Below, piece after piece: positions 4,829-5,334 of a DNA stretch of 5,334 nucleotides; the stretch's first letter is position 1; each line of letters begins with the position of its first letter. The notes beneath the pieces are model-generated. The model was given only the letters and a program-made list of their open reading frames with translations, did no database searches and had not been told where the DNA came from. This DNA comes from Gammaproteobacteria bacterium (GTDB lineage: Bacteria; Pseudomonadota; Gammaproteobacteria; Xanthomonadales; Xanthomonadaceae), in the NCBI GenBank assembly GCA_030431185.1, contig JAUIJO010000203.1, forward strand, positions 1 to 5,334, in the 5' to 3' direction. A program made the translations under genes and the position numbers.

Positions 4829-5334
4829 TCATTCGGTCGGCGCGGTGTCGCCCGAGTAGCGGACCGCGGTCGCGCCGGTGATCGCGCCGGTGCGGGCGGT
4901 GTCATGGATGTACAGCAGCACCTCGCGCTCGAACACCAGCGGCCCCTCGACCACCGCGTCCGGACCGATCACCACGCGCGGCGGGCGCCCGTTCTTGTTG
5001 ATGCGGAACCACTGCGGGCTCGGCTTTTCGTAGCGGATGCCGCCGCGCACGTGCGAGCCCGCGCCGACGGTGAGGTCGCCGGACACGGTCTCGATGCCGC
5101 CGCCGACGTCGGCGTCGACCAGGCCGATGGAGCCGTTGACGGTTTCCACGTCGTCGGCCACGTTGCCGCCCAGGCCGATGAAGATCCCGCCGTTGACGGT
5201 GCTCACCCCGCCCTGGACCTGGACGCGTTCCTCCAGGCGGATGGCGCCGTTGACGGTCTCCAGGTCGCCGGTGCGGGCCGAGGCACCGACCTTGATGCTG
5301 CCGTTGACGGTCTCGGCGTCGGCCACCTGGGCGT
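4829..5334 (-). CDS. ETVNG-repeat beta-solenoid envelope protein; 5' end missing
   Basis: The frame is open to the right edge, so the true start lies outside; about 167 C-terminal residues are visible. The GTG at 5326 is internal to a repeat and is not taken as the start. The sequence consists of tandem units of 18-19 residues, each with E/S-T-V-N/S-G followed by alternating hydrophobic and small residues: ETVNGSI, ETVNGAI, STVNGGI, ETVNGSI, ETVSGDL. This periodicity fits rungs of a beta-helix, as in bactofilin-like and DUF4097-like proteins. The repeats end in a non-repeat cap with PSPQWFRINKNGRPP, then a VVIGPDAVVEGPLVFEREV rung and a polar tail. No catalytic motif is seen. Proteins of this look in related bacteria are annotated as hypothetical and are often exported; the signal peptide would be outside the window. 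Function is unknown. The stop is 98 bases before the M28 start. Confidence 0.75.
   Translation of the reverse strand, partial: AQVADAETVNGSIKVGASARTGDLETVNGAIRLEERVQVQGGVSTVNGGIFIGLGGNVADDVETVNGSIGLVDADVGGGIETVSGDLTVGAGSHVRGGIRYEKPSPQWFRINKNGRPPRVVIGPDAVVEGPLVFEREVLLYIHDTARTGAITGATAVRYSGDTAPTE
5078..5311 (-). repeat. In-gene tandem repeat of 54-57 bases (ETVNG units)
   Basis: The 12-mer GCCGTTGACGGT (plus strand), which encodes T-V-N-G on the minus strand, occurs exactly at 5132-5143, 5189-5200, 5246-5257 and 5300-5311. A diverged copy, GCCGGACACGGT, is at 5078-5089. Spacings are 54, 57, 57 and 54 bases, all multiples of 3. Only the core of each unit is strongly conserved in DNA; the rest of each repeat has diverged. 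Confidence 0.85.

Noticed and set aside
2967..4859. Plus-strand open frame of 630 codons opposite the M28 gene
   Set aside because: The product is His/Val/Gly/Arg-rich without domains. The minus-strand M28 frame has a lipobox and all the zinc ligands.
2986..4905. Minus-strand open frame of 639 codons covering the same span
   Set aside because: It is an Arg/Gly/Pro-rich shadow frame of the M28 gene.

Overview
The window is GC-rich chromosomal DNA of the kind found in the Xanthomonadaceae/Lysobacteraceae (Lysobacter, Luteimonas, Stenotrophomonas and relatives). This placement is inferred from base composition, the mix of secreted peptidases, the CysB-like regulator and the ETVNG-repeat envelope protein. 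It was not confirmed by any search. I see no mobile element, tRNA, rRNA, CRISPR array or phage gene.

Layout, left to right. The left edge holds the first 46 codons of a minus-strand secreted protein, probably a subtilisin-type (S8) peptidase. A gene-free stretch of about 370 bases follows (141-513). It contains a cluster of inverted repeats sharing a TTATC core (411-480), upstream of a plausible promoter (514-542) for a plus-strand LysR-family regulator of the CysB branch (674-1726). The regulator's 3' end overlaps, tail to tail, the 3' end of a minus-strand 2-oxoglutarate/Fe(II) dioxygenase of the PF10014 type (1689-2477). The dioxygenase lies 20 bases downstream of a small MAPEG-family membrane protein (2498-2896), and the two look like an operon. 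A clear intrinsic terminator (2934-2963) separates that pair from an outer-membrane-type lipoprotein metallopeptidase of family M28 (2994-4730), which has its own -10 element. The right edge holds the 3' part of a protein built from 18-19-residue ETVNG repeats (4829-5334), with a GC-rich hairpin just after its stop.

How the genes work together. Four genes are minus-strand and apparently in three transcription units: the ETVNG protein; the M28 lipoprotein; and MAPEG plus dioxygenase. The regulator converges on the MAPEG-dioxygenase unit and diverges from the S8 gene, so either neighbour could be a target, but nothing in the sequence proves it. The M28 and S8 proteins fit the exported proteolysis typical of this group. 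I found no coherent new multi-gene system. The most unusual items are the TTATC repeat cluster, the CysB-like protein with an altered pocket motif and longer tail, the His-rich insert in the M28 active site, and the ETVNG solenoid.
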